Shown here one piece after another: positions 1 to 13,247 of a stretch of 64,000 nt of DNA. Numbering within the stretch: position 1 is the stretch's first letter; each line of letters opens with the position of its first letter. The stretch covers positions 1,475,613 through 1,539,612 of the forward strand of contig CAJNOP010000039.1 of the NCBI GenBank assembly GCA_905250075.1, given 5' to 3'. A program made the position numbers and the translations under genes. The stretch comes from Rotaria sp. Silwood1. Lineage: Eukaryota; Rotifera; Eurotatoria; Philodinida; Philodinidae. The notes beneath the pieces were generated by a model. The model ran no database searches and had not been told where the DNA came from. It saw only the letters and a program-made list of their open reading frames with translations.

Positions 1-961
1 ATTCAATCTTCTCAAATGGCCATTTATAACGTTCAGCTTCAAGTGGAACTTACAGCGTATGATAAAAGAGTATTGTTTGGCCTTGAATGCTACCCATTTT
101 TTAGACATGTGACATGACTTGGTCTTTTACTTATATTAAAGAGTGACAATCAGACTGTTTGTATTGAGTGGTGAACTGTAATTGTCACTAACATTCTTTA
201 CAGAAAATGAAACGATCGATAGATGGACCGAGTAGTAAATTCAAATATTCACTAAAACGTTGTTCTTTTTCTAAATCAATGCATTTTGCTCGATTATGAC
301 ATGGAGACTGAAAAAAATTCTCAGATGATTAAGGTGAATCTCTTGACTATTTGTTTCATTCAAATTGTGCCAAAATACGATTCTGATACCTGTCATTTTG
401 CTTCACACGGATTCTATTTTCGTATGATGAAGCAATTTTTGAAACACTCATAATTTCCTTGAGAACTGCACTATTGAACTATATGGTGATCGTCGACAAT
501 CAAAAGGTAAATGCATTTAAAAAATGTTGACATATTGTTCGTAGAGGCTTAGTCCGAGTTCGAGTAGCAGAGGGAGTTTCTACAAGGCAAAATCGCTTTC
601 GTCGAATGCATTTTGCATGATGTGAGGTGCACTGCTGATCAATCAACTTACCTGGAATACGGTTCTCACATATGAACAAAAATGAATCGAAGTCGAAGAT
701 TTAATTAGTCTTAAGTGTACCGGGTTCCACTCGAAGAAACCGAATGCAGTGCAGTGCACATGGCCACTGATAAAGTTAAAATTTGATGAATTTCAATCTC
801 TGTCTTCTTCACATGTGTCAACAGTGATCATAAACAAAATCTCTGAATAAATGAAGAACAATACAATTGCTGTGATGAATGCAAGACGGAGAATCTACTA
901 CTTTCCTAACATCAAATCGATCTCTCGCTCGATAGCAAGTACGAGCAAGTGTCTAAAACAA

Positions 962-1210
962 CTATGATTCATCAAATATCATGCCTGTTCTATTATCATT
1001 ATCGTCTACGAGAAACTCCGTAAACACGTAACGAAAGACACATTCTTCACTACGCATTGCGAATGTGCATGTGGATAAATAGAAGCTACCATCTACACCT
1101 AGTTCTAAACCTTTGAATCTAGATACGATATATCTAGGAATCAGAAGAATCAAAGATGGCTCGAGTTGAATAAGAACAAATTCATCAGCGTTTGATGCGT
1201 CATAGGAGAG
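962..1210 (-). pseudogene. Possible unrecognised coding fragment
   Basis: Open frame of 82 codons with mixed composition (ADEFVLIQLEPSL, SRFKGLELGVDGSFYLSTC, EECVFRYVFTEFLVDDNDN) and no ATG near its start. It sits in a slightly GC-richer stretch. It could be a last exon or relic; no homologue recognised. Confidence 0.25.
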
Positions 1211-1414
1211 TCACATTAGTAGCAAATGAAAAAAATTTGATTCAAGTAAAACAAGCATATTTAGATGGTTCTTTGAACTTTAACAGTTTTCAAAAAACTG
1301 CGGTCGTTTTATTATCGATAGATCAATGTGTTCGATTCAACTGATAAGGATAATCTTGATTATGAGTTATTAAAAAAATTGATATTCACTTATGTTCTAT
1401 TAATGATTTTTCAA

Positions 1415-1680
1415 AAAATATTTTATAAATCACGATATGAAGGAAGTGTTGAAGTATATAGAATAGAAATTTGCATTTCTTGTGTCTATAGTTTATGACG
1501 GACGTTCTTTGATATACAATCAAAGACAGCATACCAATACCGCCTCATTTTAATACATGAACTAAGTTCTTATTGCATTTTTAGAAGAATTATGCAAAAT
1601 GATGGTGAAGACATGTGTCCTAAAATCAATAGAATAAAACAATATTCCAATGATTAGCGTCAGCAGCTAAATCGTGTTTC
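1415..1680 (+). repeat. Dispersed repeat, copy A
   Basis: Blocks AAGTGTTGAAGTATATAGAA, TATTGCATTTTTAGAAGAAT, ATGGTGAAGACATGTGTCC and AATAGAATAAAACAATATTC recur at 29110-29260 and 50325-50425 in the same order and strand. Confidence 0.55.
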
Positions 1681-2115
1681 ACATGGCCATACAGCTCTTT
1701 GTCTCCCTCCAATTTTGGTTTACAGAGTTTTTTTTTTTCTTAACGGGTCAAACAATTGTTCATATTCACGATATGATTGTATTAACAATATAGCAAAAAC
1801 CAATGTAAATCTGTTTGTTTTTTAAAGAAAGTTAAAATCTAAAAAATTAGCACAGATATGTATTACATCGTTGATATTTATTTTAAACTTAAAATCAGAC
1901 AAATAATCTTTGTGTTTTTATATAATAAAAGAATAAATAATTAAAACATAAGTGCAAATAGTCTTTTCTAAATATTCAAAATGAATATATATGAATAGAA
2001 GCAAATATCAGATCACCATGAGATTTATATAGAATTATCTATTACTTTTGAATTTTAGTTCATCAGTCAATAGAAAACTAATCATTCTTCCTTAATATTG
2101 AAGTTGATCATAAAA

Positions 2116-5100
2116 TTATTCCTGAGTATAATGACCAGTTGATATTCTTGAGCGATGATTTTCAGAATTACGTAAAATTAAATTATGTGACGAAGTTTGA
2201 TATCGTGGACGATGATATGATAGAAATGTGCTCGAAATAATTGCTGATTGATCTGTATTATGATGTCTAGTTTCACGAAAAAGAGAAGAGTTTAATTGAT
2301 TATCTAAAAAACAAAATAAATGAATGAAAAAGTATTGGATAAAAAAAAATTAAAAGATACCATTCGAATGTAGACTTATATTTTGTTCATCATCTGTACT
2401 ATGTTCTAAAATATCAGCAAATATTAAATCACCATCAGTTATAAATGGTAATGTTTCATTGAATGATATTGATTCATATATTCTTGTATTTAATATGCTA
2501 TTAACCTCATTACTCATATTATCTGTCGGTAAACTTAATGTTAAAGGATCTGTTGTTATTGAATTTGATTTAACAGCTTCAAAAACTATTGATCGAGCAG
2601 TTGGAACTTCATTTGATCGATAAGAATATGCTTCATGAATATTTTGTTCAGCATGTGTTGATTGATCATTGAATGATGAACTTGAAACTTCCTCAACATC
2701 GTTTTCAGTTAAGCTATATCAAGAAAAATAAGTTGCAGTATATTAAGTTTTATTAATTGATCTATTTAAATATGTTAGTAGAAAGCTACAGATTGAGATG
2801 ATAAAAAAAGCGAAGTTGTCAAGATCAAATGGAGCAATATGAAAGAAAAAATTGTCCCAAGCGAAACTAAAAATTATAGTTAAATATTTTATATCTTTAA
2901 GCGAATTAGCTTATAAATCATATTAGTCAGGACAAGAGTCAAAAGAGATGATCGAAAAAAGTACTAGTTGTCGACTAGATAAATAAAACGAACATTGAAG
3001 AATATTTTTAGATGCCATACGAATAAATTCTGGAATAGTTTCGTCGAGATCGAAACCGAGACTAAATTATTTTGGTCTCGCATATGTCTATTCACCATTC
3101 TTTATTTGATATGATAGTATCGGAATTTCAATCAAAACGATTCTCTTCTAATTTCTATTGATAAGGAAAACTTTCGTTTATACATCTAAATCTGTATTGC
3201 ATTATCTTTTATTTGACGAAGCATGAGGGTGTGGGTGTGCATGTAAATGTGAGTGGGTTGTAGATGTGGTTGTGAAAAAGTGTACAGTAGTACCCACACT
3301 TCACACCCATCTCATATCGGTATCCACACCCACACCCATAAACATTGTTATTTTACATCCAAAGTCAGTTCATCTACTTCCTTACAGAAACTAGGTTACA
3401 TGCCTACGTACAGTATGTAGAACCGAATTAGTCTTGAATACTCTGAAAATAGTTTTGCTCTTAGCTTATTGCTGCTGATATGCCGCAGTGTAACGGTATT
3501 TTTTAAATGAATGACGTGGTCCTCCTTAGCAATACTAAGCAAATTGATTTACGAGTTTAGATTTAAAACATTGGATAAAGATGGGCTTTAACAAGACTAG
3601 GTTTTTTGTATTTGCTTCAAATCTTGTTGCTGTTCCTATTCTTATATAGAGCTATAGTTATTGCATGTCTTTTAAATTGTTCATATAAGCCAGCAAAGTT
3701 TATGTGCGTGTTTCAGAATCGGAGCAAATAAAAAGATTTAAAACTTTTACAATAAATTACTCTCGTGAAGTTCTGCCTCTATGTTTCGATCAGTATTTGC
3801 TTATGTTATCTGTATGCAAAAAAAATAGACTTAAACAGTATCGTATAGTTATTTATAGCGTATCAGATATATAAATAATTAGTTATTTTTGTTAATTTTC
3901 AAAATTTATGTTTAATTACTTGTTAAATTTCAAATTACCTTATAACCTCCAAACTTAAATTTATTCGAATTTCGTCGATCTACTGACTTCGAAAAAGCAA
4001 ACACACATTTAAAGTATACAAAATCATATCAGATAATCACTCATGCTATTCTTCTCTAGATTTCTTCTAATAAATAAGACAATAGTGTTTTTAAATGATT
4101 TCTTACTTACACATTTTCATCTTCATCGGAATTCATTTGATCTGACTATAAAGATTTTGATAATTAAATAAAAAGAAAATCAAATCAAAATTTCATTACT
4201 TCAATAGACGTATATTCATCATCATCATCATCATTATCGTCGATTTCATTTATATCAATAGCTGTTTCTGTTGGATTTTCTTGTTCATGATTCTCATAAT
4301 TTGTTTCTGTGGAACATATTTCTTTATTATCATTATTGTTGTTTAGTGTAAGAGAAAGAATTTTTTCACGTAAAGTTTTTATTTCATTATTTAATTGTTG
4401 ATTATTATTTTCTAAATATTTAATATACCATTGTTGATCATGAGATTCTTGTTGATATGTTAGTGGTCGTACATAAAAACGTAATATTAATGTATCATTA
4501 ACTATATCATGAAAGCCTTCGGGTATCAATGCATTAAGTAAAAAATATCGATTATAGCCCCAAGCTTCTCCAACTTCAAAATCTGATGTAAATTCTCGAA
4601 TAATATTTTTTGATGAATCTTTACTTAATTGATAAATCATTTCAATACGATATTCATATTTAGATGATTCATTTAAACCATTAGTTAATTCAAGAAACAC
4701 AGATAAATAAGTATTTTGTACAGTACCATTACCATTTGGATAGACTTTTAAACGCCATGTTAACCCATTTACATATAATGATTGACTATAAACTGGATCA
4801 AGATTTTGTTGAAGAATGGAAAAATTTCTTATAATAAATGTACTTGATTTATATTGAGGAATGACTTCACTAGAAAAATAGTCAATCAATATGACAAAAA
4901 AAAGATTGTAAGTACAACTTCGGAGCGAAAATGTGGAACTCATATGCCTTCAAAACTTTTATTATAATACTCCAAAATAACTAAAGTGAAAAAATTCTAA
5001 TAGACGATGATTGTCTATTATTAATCAACTACTAAAAAAAAGACTATAAGATCAATGTATTCTTTTTTGTAGATAGACAATGAAAGGAAGGTTATTGAAA

Positions 5101-7773
5101 AATCAAACACTATAGTTTTTAGCTCACTGAATACTATGTAGAGATTAGCAGTTAGAAAGAATCATAAGAAATGCGACAACTACTCATTTTTTTTCAGGAA
5201 ATTCTGCTTGTTAATAAGGCAATCATAAAGACTAATTCTCACGAAATCTTCTAAGATCTGAAACTTCCTCGTGATGGACTTTCCAAAAATATTTTTCTCA
5301 TCGTCCACTTATGAAATTTCAATCTGGAATACATTTCATAGAGAACTTTGTTGACTATGCAAACCAATATTTCGATTTGAGTTAAAGGGTTAGTATTGTG
5401 GAAAAAAACCAAATACATGTTAGTTTTATATTTTTAAATAGTATTGTAGGTCTTAACACGTTATAGTATGGCTAAAAAGCTTAGAAATACTGATATTGAT
5501 TATTTCCGAAAGTTAAAATGTGATCAATTCATTAATCATCATCATTTTTGATATCTATCATATAACCTAGAACAGTGTAAACCATGTTGTTAATGCTGCT
5601 TAGCGTCTTTTCTCGTTGCTAATGAGTTGTTATGGGATGGGAGTTTAATGTCACAAAAAACATGTAAATTCTACCTGGGAAAATCATATGAAATAGATGT
5701 TGGAACGAAACTTGTCTCTGATTTTGTACAAATCATCTTGATGGTATTAAGTAAATCTTGTTGCTTATCGATGACTTCAGCTTTACCATTGTTTGATATA
5801 CGATGTTCAATATCATGAAGAGATTTTTCAATTAATTCACTTTCACATGACAATTTAATACGTTGAGCTGTAAGAAAAAGAGCACAAAAACTAAAGAAAA
5901 GCATGTAAATTTTGACTCATTTTGTATAAGAAAAGAATCAACTGAAGTGGCTCACTGATGTCAATTTAGTTTTCTAGGAACTTAGAGATGCGTTCTATAA
6001 TAAAATTACCTTAACAACATCATCATTATCGAGATATGTTTAGATTCTCGAAAAAAGATCACTAGAATTTTTGTAGCTTGCAGCATATCTAAAATCACAT
6101 AGTAATGAAGTCAATAAGCTTTTAGAGTTTTAGAAGGTATTGAAATTTCATTTTTTCTGAAATCTAACTAGTAAAGCTATTATACCATCTGAATGTTTTA
6201 TAAAGATGAGATACAACTCTCCTTTTAAGGTTATTTCAGCCGATAGATCTCTTCTCTACACACAAAATATGAGCTCAAATTAGTGAATCATTTCGAACAG
6301 TTGCCTCGTTAGTTACATCCTAAGACTATGGCACGGTGTGTACAAAAGAATCAAATGAGAATATTATAGATCTAATTGTAATCGGAATGTCCTGAAAAGA
6401 TCAGCTCAACACAATGGTTCCTTCTTGAAATATTAAATTCTCAAACCACATGAGATTCTTAAACTTTAATAGAATATGAGTAATTTTTCAGAATTCCTTG
6501 CGTCTTGAAGGGACTATTCTTTCGAGCTGAAATTTTCAAAACATTCTAGCTACTAGTAGACCTATCTATGAGCAAGATTTCAGTGAAACAGCTATAACTC
6601 TGTAAGAGAAAAGTCTAGATGCTCTTATTCTTTGGAAGTTTTTAATACATGACTAAGCTCTATCTTGTGCACATAGTTCGAACACAAAAATAGTTTAGAA
6701 GTTTTCCTGATAAGAAAAAGTCGATTTCTATTTTTCAGAAGCTATTTTTCTAAACAATTAAAGAAGAGTCAAGCATTAAAATACTTCATTCATATTTAAA
6801 ACTTCAACATAAATCGATTTGTTTTTCTTCTCTTACCATTAAGAATATTTAATTTTATTTTACATTGTTCATCAAGTTTAGCTTGCATTGCATACATAAC
6901 ATTTCGTATTTCTCGAAATCTTTCATCTTTTGCTGCTTTAACATTTTCAACATTTCTTTCCTTTAATAAAAAAAAAAAACAACATGAAAATATGTTTTTA
7001 AACATACGAAAAACATACAATATCTTGTATTAAACAAATAAGTTCAACATGATGTCGTTTTAATTGTCCAAGACGTTCATTAACAATAGATATATTTGTT
7101 TTATAAACATCATTCAGTGGGAGAAAATGATGACTAGTATGCTACAAATATTATTTATCAATACATTCAAAATTCAATTCAGACTTATTAACTTACTGAT
7201 CCATTAAATAAAGCACATTGATGACAAATACATTTTGAACATGATGAACAATAGACAGTCAATGTTTCTTTATGTAATTCACATCTAAGAATATGTAAGA
7301 TTTTCATTGTGTTCTTTTTTTAAGAATAAATTCAAAGATTATCAACTTACTTATCTTTTTCTTCATGATTTTGTTTACTTATTTCATTAATTTTTAAATT
7401 ATCAATTTGTGTAGTTACTTCTTCAGCCCATCGACAATTAACAAGATCGTGTAAACGAAGTGTAGCTCGACAATGTGGACATTGTTGATGTTGATCAGTA
7501 AGCCATCTCTACTTATTGTAAAATTAAATATTTTAACAAGTTAAAAATAAAAAACAAAATATGTACTCGAATACATGGATAACAACAAAGTTTTGAACAA
7601 TGTGGACAAAGACGAGCATCACATAATTTTTCCATACAAATGAAACACCGAAATACTTCGGCTAATGACTAAAAAAAAAAGTTTTTTTTTTTTTTTTATT
7701 AAATTAATTAAAAACAAATAAAAACAATAATTCATACATCAACACTTATTGTTCCATTACTTGATGATGACAT
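2116..7773 (-). CDS. TRIM37: TRIM37-like RING/B-box/coiled-coil/MATH E3 ubiquitin ligase
   Basis: Eleven exons: 7773-7738, 7668-7567, 7508-7351, 7284-7197, 7141-7019, 6960-6837, 5867-5675, 4869-4200, 4145-4111, 2713-2361, 2303-2116; all GT-AG, phases consistent, 2070 nt, 689 aa. Order: RING (from about residue 20, CFIC...CPHC...CCYPC), B-box (CELHKE...CSSC...CHQC), coiled coil containing [12 protein letters not shown], then a MATH/TRAF domain from about residue 280 ([41 protein letters not shown]). RING-BBOX-MATH is diagnostic of TRIM37, a ligase tied to centriole control and peroxisomal protein turnover in vertebrates; that role here is inference. After MATH come a short coiled coil, an acidic run and a Ser-rich tail, shorter than the human protein (964 aa). 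Acceptor TTAAG lies 14 nt before the ATG. Confidence 0.93.
3226..3346. repeat. GT/CA hairpin resembling TGTGGG telomeric repeat
   Basis: GAGGGTGTGGGTGTG on the left, CACACCCACACCCAT on the right, separated by GT-rich then CA-rich sequence, within TRIM37 intron 9. The strand switches in the middle. Confidence 0.65.
6280..6700. mobile_element. Decayed relative of the MFSD5-intron foldback element, in TRIM37 intron 6
   Basis: Shares ordered blocks with both arms of the 34701-35320 element: ATAGATCTA.TTGT..TCGGAATGTCCTGAAAA near 6367, then GAGCTGAAATTTTCA near 6519, CTATAACTCT near 6591, CTCTTATTCTTTGG near 6624 and CTAAGCTCTATCTTGTGCA near 6653. Ends too eroded to fix. Confidence 0.6.
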
Positions 7774-10258
7774 TGTTCTCTTTTTGTCTTAATATATAAA
7801 TTCAAAATAGTTATCAAAATTAGTTCAATAACTAACCTGATAATCACTTGAACAAAACCAGAGAATATAAAAGAGCGATCACAATCAAAACTAGTCGTTC
7901 AAATGTTTAAAATCCATAGACTACTACTTGTCCATTGATGTCAAGGACAACATAATTTTAGTTCATTCAGATGTCGCTCTCAGATATTATAATGTTCAAT
8001 ATTACATCTTCTACAAACGCTAGTATATATTGACCTTAATATTGATAGATTATCTTTTGATTGTGGACTTTACTTTTTAAAAAATTCAATTAGAAGATCA
8101 TGGTTGAACACATCAAGCTACTTGTCAAGTCGAGTTAAATTTTTATTTTCTGTTTATTTTCATAAAGTAGGATAGCAACAAGTTTTTCATGACACAATAT
8201 CTAGTTTCTAGCTTTTATTCACAAAAGAAATAAGAAGATCAATCCTTCATAAAATTAGTAGCGGTGCTGATAGTACTGAGAAAAAGGACCGGCATTATAA
8301 GTGAGAGCATCACCTTCACAATTCGGTTTTTTTTTAAACTTGACTACAGCGTAGAAAGCCAGTCAGGATTGGTTTCTCCAGTCCTCCAGAAGAAGGTTAT
8401 TTCAAGATAATAGCTGAATTTTGTTAAATTTATTTAAACCATAAGAAATATGCCTCCTGTTACAAATAAAAACGAACCGGAAAACTTCAGCAAAATATCG
8501 AGAAATTCATATTGTTCAACCGTCAAAACGTTTGGTAAAGTTCTCTAAAATTTATTTATTTTCTTAGCTATCTGGTTTTTACACAACTCTATGGGTTCGA
8601 TAACACCTTTTCATCATCTTCGAGCTTAATTTAGTGCCTTGGGGTTGTATTTATTTCCTTGGAACATTATTAATGATTTATCAACAAAACAAGAACGCTT
8701 AAAGTTAACACTATTGTCTTTTACACAGTACCGAACCATAGAAGAAAAACGAATATCATTGTTTATAAATGAAAATCTAAACTTGAAGTTGTTTATAGCA
8801 AAATTTATTTATTAATATTTAAATTAGTGTCTTGTTGCGCTTCAAAGTTATTAAAATAGATATGTATCACGGAGGTAGTGAACATTGTGTCTTTGTTATC
8901 TTTCATAACAATTCATCAGATCAAGAGCGTATAGAAATATGTTAATCAGGTTAAAAATATAATTAAGATTCATTTATATATGTAAAACAGGCTTAACCAA
9001 TTATACAACAATTGGTCTGTATTATAGGTTCATTAAGTGATACATATGTCAAAGGGTATGGTTACAAAAGATTGTCTGCAAACGCTACTGACAACTATAG
9101 CAATATTCAATTATGTCCAGATGATGTATTTAGATGTACGTTGTCTTTTAATTTTGAACCATGAGTATAATTCATAACCGTAGAACAAAAAAAACACTTG
9201 CTCATTCATCATCCCAAATATTTCATCTAAAAAGTTAATCATGTACATTGATAATTTGAAGATGATGCATAAAAATAGTGAAAATAACTGATGACACAGG
9301 ATAAATTATAGTAATAGTATTTTTAATATTTCTTCTCTATTATTCATTTAATTGAAAAATTTCTTTTAAACAATAGATAGCGCTTGAAATGATGTAGAAA
9401 ATGGTATATTTTATTGAACGAATATAGTTTCCTCTATTGCTTGAATTAAACTTAATCACACAGTAAAATCAAGGACAGAATGTAAATTTTTTTCTTTTTC
9501 AATTCTTTTGATGGCACTTTTAATTTCATCTATCGATGTTGTGTTTTGTTGTTATGAGTTTTCAATTCATAGTTTCAGTCAGCTCATTCCATAAACTATA
9601 ACGTAACTGATTTAAATCGGACAGACTCAGTGACTAATAATTCTTTGATATGAATGCATGACAATAACCTGTACACCATTTTCCATTAAGGTGGGGCGCG
9701 TAAACCTTAAAATATCTTACTAACATCCAGTTTGACAATAGTATATGACGAGTCAAAAATCATTTGTAGTTCACATCTCACATCCAGATGCCCGTCCAAA
9801 ATTGATTTAAAATAAAAACGAAAGAGCGTACATGAAGCTGTACACAATGAATCGTAGCCTTATGTAGTAGCCGAGTCTGTACTAGGCTAAATAATAGAAG
9901 TCTAAGGAGGAAGGTTACATTCGATCATGCACACAATATGTCACTTGCCAAGCGCCTCGTCGATTAAACTATGCGATCAAATGATCAACTTCTACGTGTC
10001 AGTAAACATTCTAAGAATGTTATTGAACACAATTTTACTTAAGGTTTTTCAAATTTCAATATGAATAAAATTACTATTTATGAAGATCATTTGCAATATC
10101 TTCCCTATTTAATGATAGAACGATTGTGTTTCTTGGATTTCCAATAGTTGCAATGGGCTATTTTGTTAAAATTCGAATGACTAAAGCTCTATATACTGTT
10201 TTATTCAGAAGAGAAAACAAAGTCCACTTTCGTTCACATAACATTAAGTATGCATGTA
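7774..10258. other. Intergenic, TRIM37 upstream region
   Basis: No open frame with coding character, no inverted repeat of note apart from a short CCAATTATACAACAATTGG hairpin near 8997. Promoter of TRIM37 must lie in the first few hundred bases but no TATA box stands out. Confidence 0.6.
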
Positions 10259-11202
10259 TCAAGCACATCTATGAATTGTGTAGTTTGAGCCGCCATTGGG
10301 AATTATTTCAGCAGCTTTGCATGCCAGGTCGTAGCAACACAGAGCCGAAGGACTAAGCTGATCATCGCCACATACACCACCTTTGACAAGGCATACTGGG
10401 TTGTCAGAATCACCAGGATAGTGCTATGTCAAGCAATAAAATACAAAAATCAATAAACAAAATAAGAAACTATAGATACTCCGAATTCATTAGTTTGCGT
10501 CTCTTTCTCGAAAATAGACATGTCCAAAGGCCATTGTTCTCCAGCCCACATGGCCCATATACTGTGATCTTCATATTCATACCCTGTGTTGGGATGTACG
10601 AGCATAGATAGGTTGCCTAAATGTTTTAAATGAAAAAATTTCAGAATTATAGGAAAAATGAGTTACCTCTGTTTTGTAGAAGCCATGGGATAATGACCGG
10701 ATAATATCCAAGCGGAAGGAATATAGACCATTCGCCACTGACGAAAGGTCCACCAATCAAAGTTGTATTTTCTAAAAGAAAATAAGAGAAGAATGCAAAA
10801 ATGTACCAAAAGTTCGTACAAAAGTTCTGTAGTTACCGATAACATGATCGTTGATCATGCATAAATATCCATAATCGTACCTTCCCGGACAATCTGGACC
10901 AAGATAATCTCGGAACTGCTCACGTGTAACCTTATGAAGTTCCAATGCTTCCTTCACGACCTAAAATTGCGATACAAGAAAGTTTGATAATTATCAAGAT
11001 GTAGAAAACATACTGGTGGATTGAAAAGAGTATACGTGATATGTATGTGATAGCTGATGATAGGAGGAGGAGGAGACGGAAGGCTACGTTCACGATAGCT
11101 TTTCTGCCGTTTCATGGCAACATGCGGATAGACCGTGGGATGGGCAACAAGACAACTGCATGTGAATATGACAAATAATATGAAAGTATGGATCGCGATC
11201 AT
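10259..11202 (-). CDS. Secreted DOPA 4,5-dioxygenase-like protein with six-cysteine C-terminal module
   Basis: Exons 11202-11014, 10960-10837, 10771-10667, 10616-10480, 10423-10259; phases fit, 720 nt, 239 aa. The start is the ATG at 11202 (a GTG three bases upstream is not used). Residues 1-20 are a signal peptide. Residues about 50-175 match the DOPA 4,5-dioxygenase family: YHIHITY (His52, His54), GPFVSGEW, NLSMLVHPNTG (His147), DHSIWAMW (His157), PLDMSIF. The His residues are the expected metal/catalytic sites. These enzymes open catechol rings of DOPA and are known mainly from fungi and bacteria; substrate here is unknown. The last exon adds residues 186-239 with Cys 196, 203, 214, 215, 220, 238 (C-x6-C-x10-CC-x4-C-x17-C), a knottin-like spacing. 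AATAAA lies 10205-10200 and a TTTTTTTTCAG acceptor at 11240, upstream of the ATG. Confidence 0.84.
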
Positions 11203-12167
11203 CACCGTAGTATAAGAAGAAAGTTGTTGTAATCAAAAACTGAAAAAAAAGGCTTGAATACATAATAATACTTTTTCAGTGGTTGGATGAGCCTCATAAA
11301 AAAAGGCATCCAAAGGAGAAAGTGGCCTTTTTCTACAATAGCTATTTATACAAAATCATCGTCTTGTTTCATTTTTATTTTATCACTTGCAATGATGACC
11401 TAAACAAATTTGTCTTATCTTATCTTTTCTGAGTCAATCTTTTTGTAGTCGACATTAAAGATATAAGCGAGCAATTGCATGCAGTAAAAAGATGTTAACA
11501 CTGTAAATATGTTAAGAATACCTTACGTCACAATCGAGATAATCAGTATAAATTGAGAAATATTCAGTGACTGTTTCTTCACAGACCACACCATACCTTT
11601 TCATTTGGTCAGTCAGTAGTTTCTACAAGCAATGATATCGGTGTAGTATAGTGTTGTTATCCATGAAAAAGCAATTCAATGAGGATATGATGGTGACTTT
11701 GCCTGTAGCTATGGTTGTGAAGCTCGGCGTACGGGTTCGATGTTCCGATATGGCCATGGCGTTTTGGGTGAGTTAGGCAGAGCTAGTATGAGCACTTTCA
11801 ATACCAACTCAAATATTCCTAGTATAGTTCCAATGTCACTTGAAATAAATACATGTCCAATCAGCTCATTTTATTCCTCTGGTTTAGAGCTATAATATGC
11901 CCATGTACACTTTTCTGATATGGACTTGATACAGCGGAAAATTGTATTCAAATAAACCAAGTACTTTGTGTTTGTTGGTACCAATAGCTTTAAACAATAT
12001 TTCAACTTTTCTAATGTTTGTCAAAAGATTAAAAGAATTGGCGTACGTCATTTTTCACAGTGCAAGACAACAAACAAAATAATCTTATTGGACTAGAGTT
12101 CCATACAAGACCTAAGAGTGTTATTCAGAAAACATGTAGAGTATCATTCAGATACCAGTCTTAGTTC

Positions 12168-12470
12168 TAGTCTTGGGTGTAAATTGGATGTGTAAATGTG
12201 TATGTGGGTATCGGTTGCAAGTGTTGGCGAGCACAGGTGTGAGTGTGTGTGGATCGATTGCTTGTGTGGATGAAGAAGAAGCTCATATCCACATCCTCAG
12301 TATGCATTGAAAAGACTGACAACATTTGTATCATAGTGCATAGTAACAATATCCAATCTGCTATTACTAGGATGTGTGGCTGTGATATACATGTAGATTT
12401 TTCAATTTGAAACAGTCACAGCTACAGTCATACCTACACACACATTCACATATACACCGTCTTCTTCGAG
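12168..12470. repeat. GT-rich then CA-rich degenerate repeat pair
   Basis: TGGGTGTAAATTGGATGTG, GTGTGAGTGTGTGTGGATCG, then ATCCACATCC and, after another GATGTGTGGCTGTG, CTACACACACATTCACA. Two adjacent GT-to-CA hairpin-like modules in the GPCR-dioxygenase interval. Confidence 0.5.
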
Positions 12471-12854
12471 CTCGTTTTCGATTGAAAATCAAGAAAGTCG
12501 ATGAATGATTTCATCTGGGAGACTCGACTAAAACTTTTCTTGAATATACTAGTTATGATTTGAGTGGCGACAATTTATTTATTCCTAATCATGATCTAAC
12601 AGTATTGAAATATAGTTGTAGCGAAAGCAATGTCTATATGGATGTCGAATGATGTTGTCACTCGATTGTACTTTTAAGTGATTAAAAGCAACTATTTTTT
12701 TGCAGAATATCAAGATTATGTATTTATTAATCAAAGATTGATGAAGATCAATGTTGCATACATTCAGAAGTCTCATAGGACTGCAATATGCTGGTTACTT
12801 GAGTCAAGTCTGGCTTGTCTGCATGGATAGTGATCAAATTCATGCATATTTAAA

Positions 12855-12860
12855 TTTATT
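12855..12860 (-). terminator. Putative polyadenylation signal of the GPCR gene
   Basis: AATAAA on the minus strand about 390 nt below the GPCR stop. Assignment by position only. The stretch 12861-13247 is therefore read as its 3'UTR, although it carries short open frames. Confidence 0.4.
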
Positions 12861-13247
12861 TAAGAGAAATACATCTTTAATACCGATATGAAGCCGTCAA
12901 ATGCTCCGTTGAGACATAATTGAAATTCAAAGTTGGGTGATCAGTATTCTGAAACAAATGTATATGACGAATGAAACGCTGGAGATGCACGACAATGTTT
13001 GAAGTTAATGAAATTAAGTCAAAGATACAACAGTTTGAAGAATGTCTTGAGATCGACGGAATTGCAATGAAATGTAAATAACGTCGCACAAAGCTCACAC
13101 AACTGCTCATCTACAGATTGAAAATTGATCTTCGGATAATAGAATATCATCAAATGGGACCATTCAATTTTTTCCAGAAAAGATTTGCAAGATGATGGCC
13201 AACGATTCAATTGTTAGTTAGTAGGAATGATTTGCTGAATGAAAGTT

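Larger units (their letters stand above)
1..2115. other. Left flank, no confident gene
   Basis: Holds the fragment at 962-1210 and dispersed repeat copy A. The rest shows stops in all frames. The TRIM37 3'UTR probably occupies 2115 down to about 1880, where minus-strand AATAAA occurs. Confidence 0.6.

Noticed and set aside
12877..13210. Overlapping minus-strand frames below the GPCR, one with an acceptor-like TTTCAG
   Set aside because: Fits the 3'UTR of the GPCR gene; no recognised motif and no consistent donor-acceptor pair.
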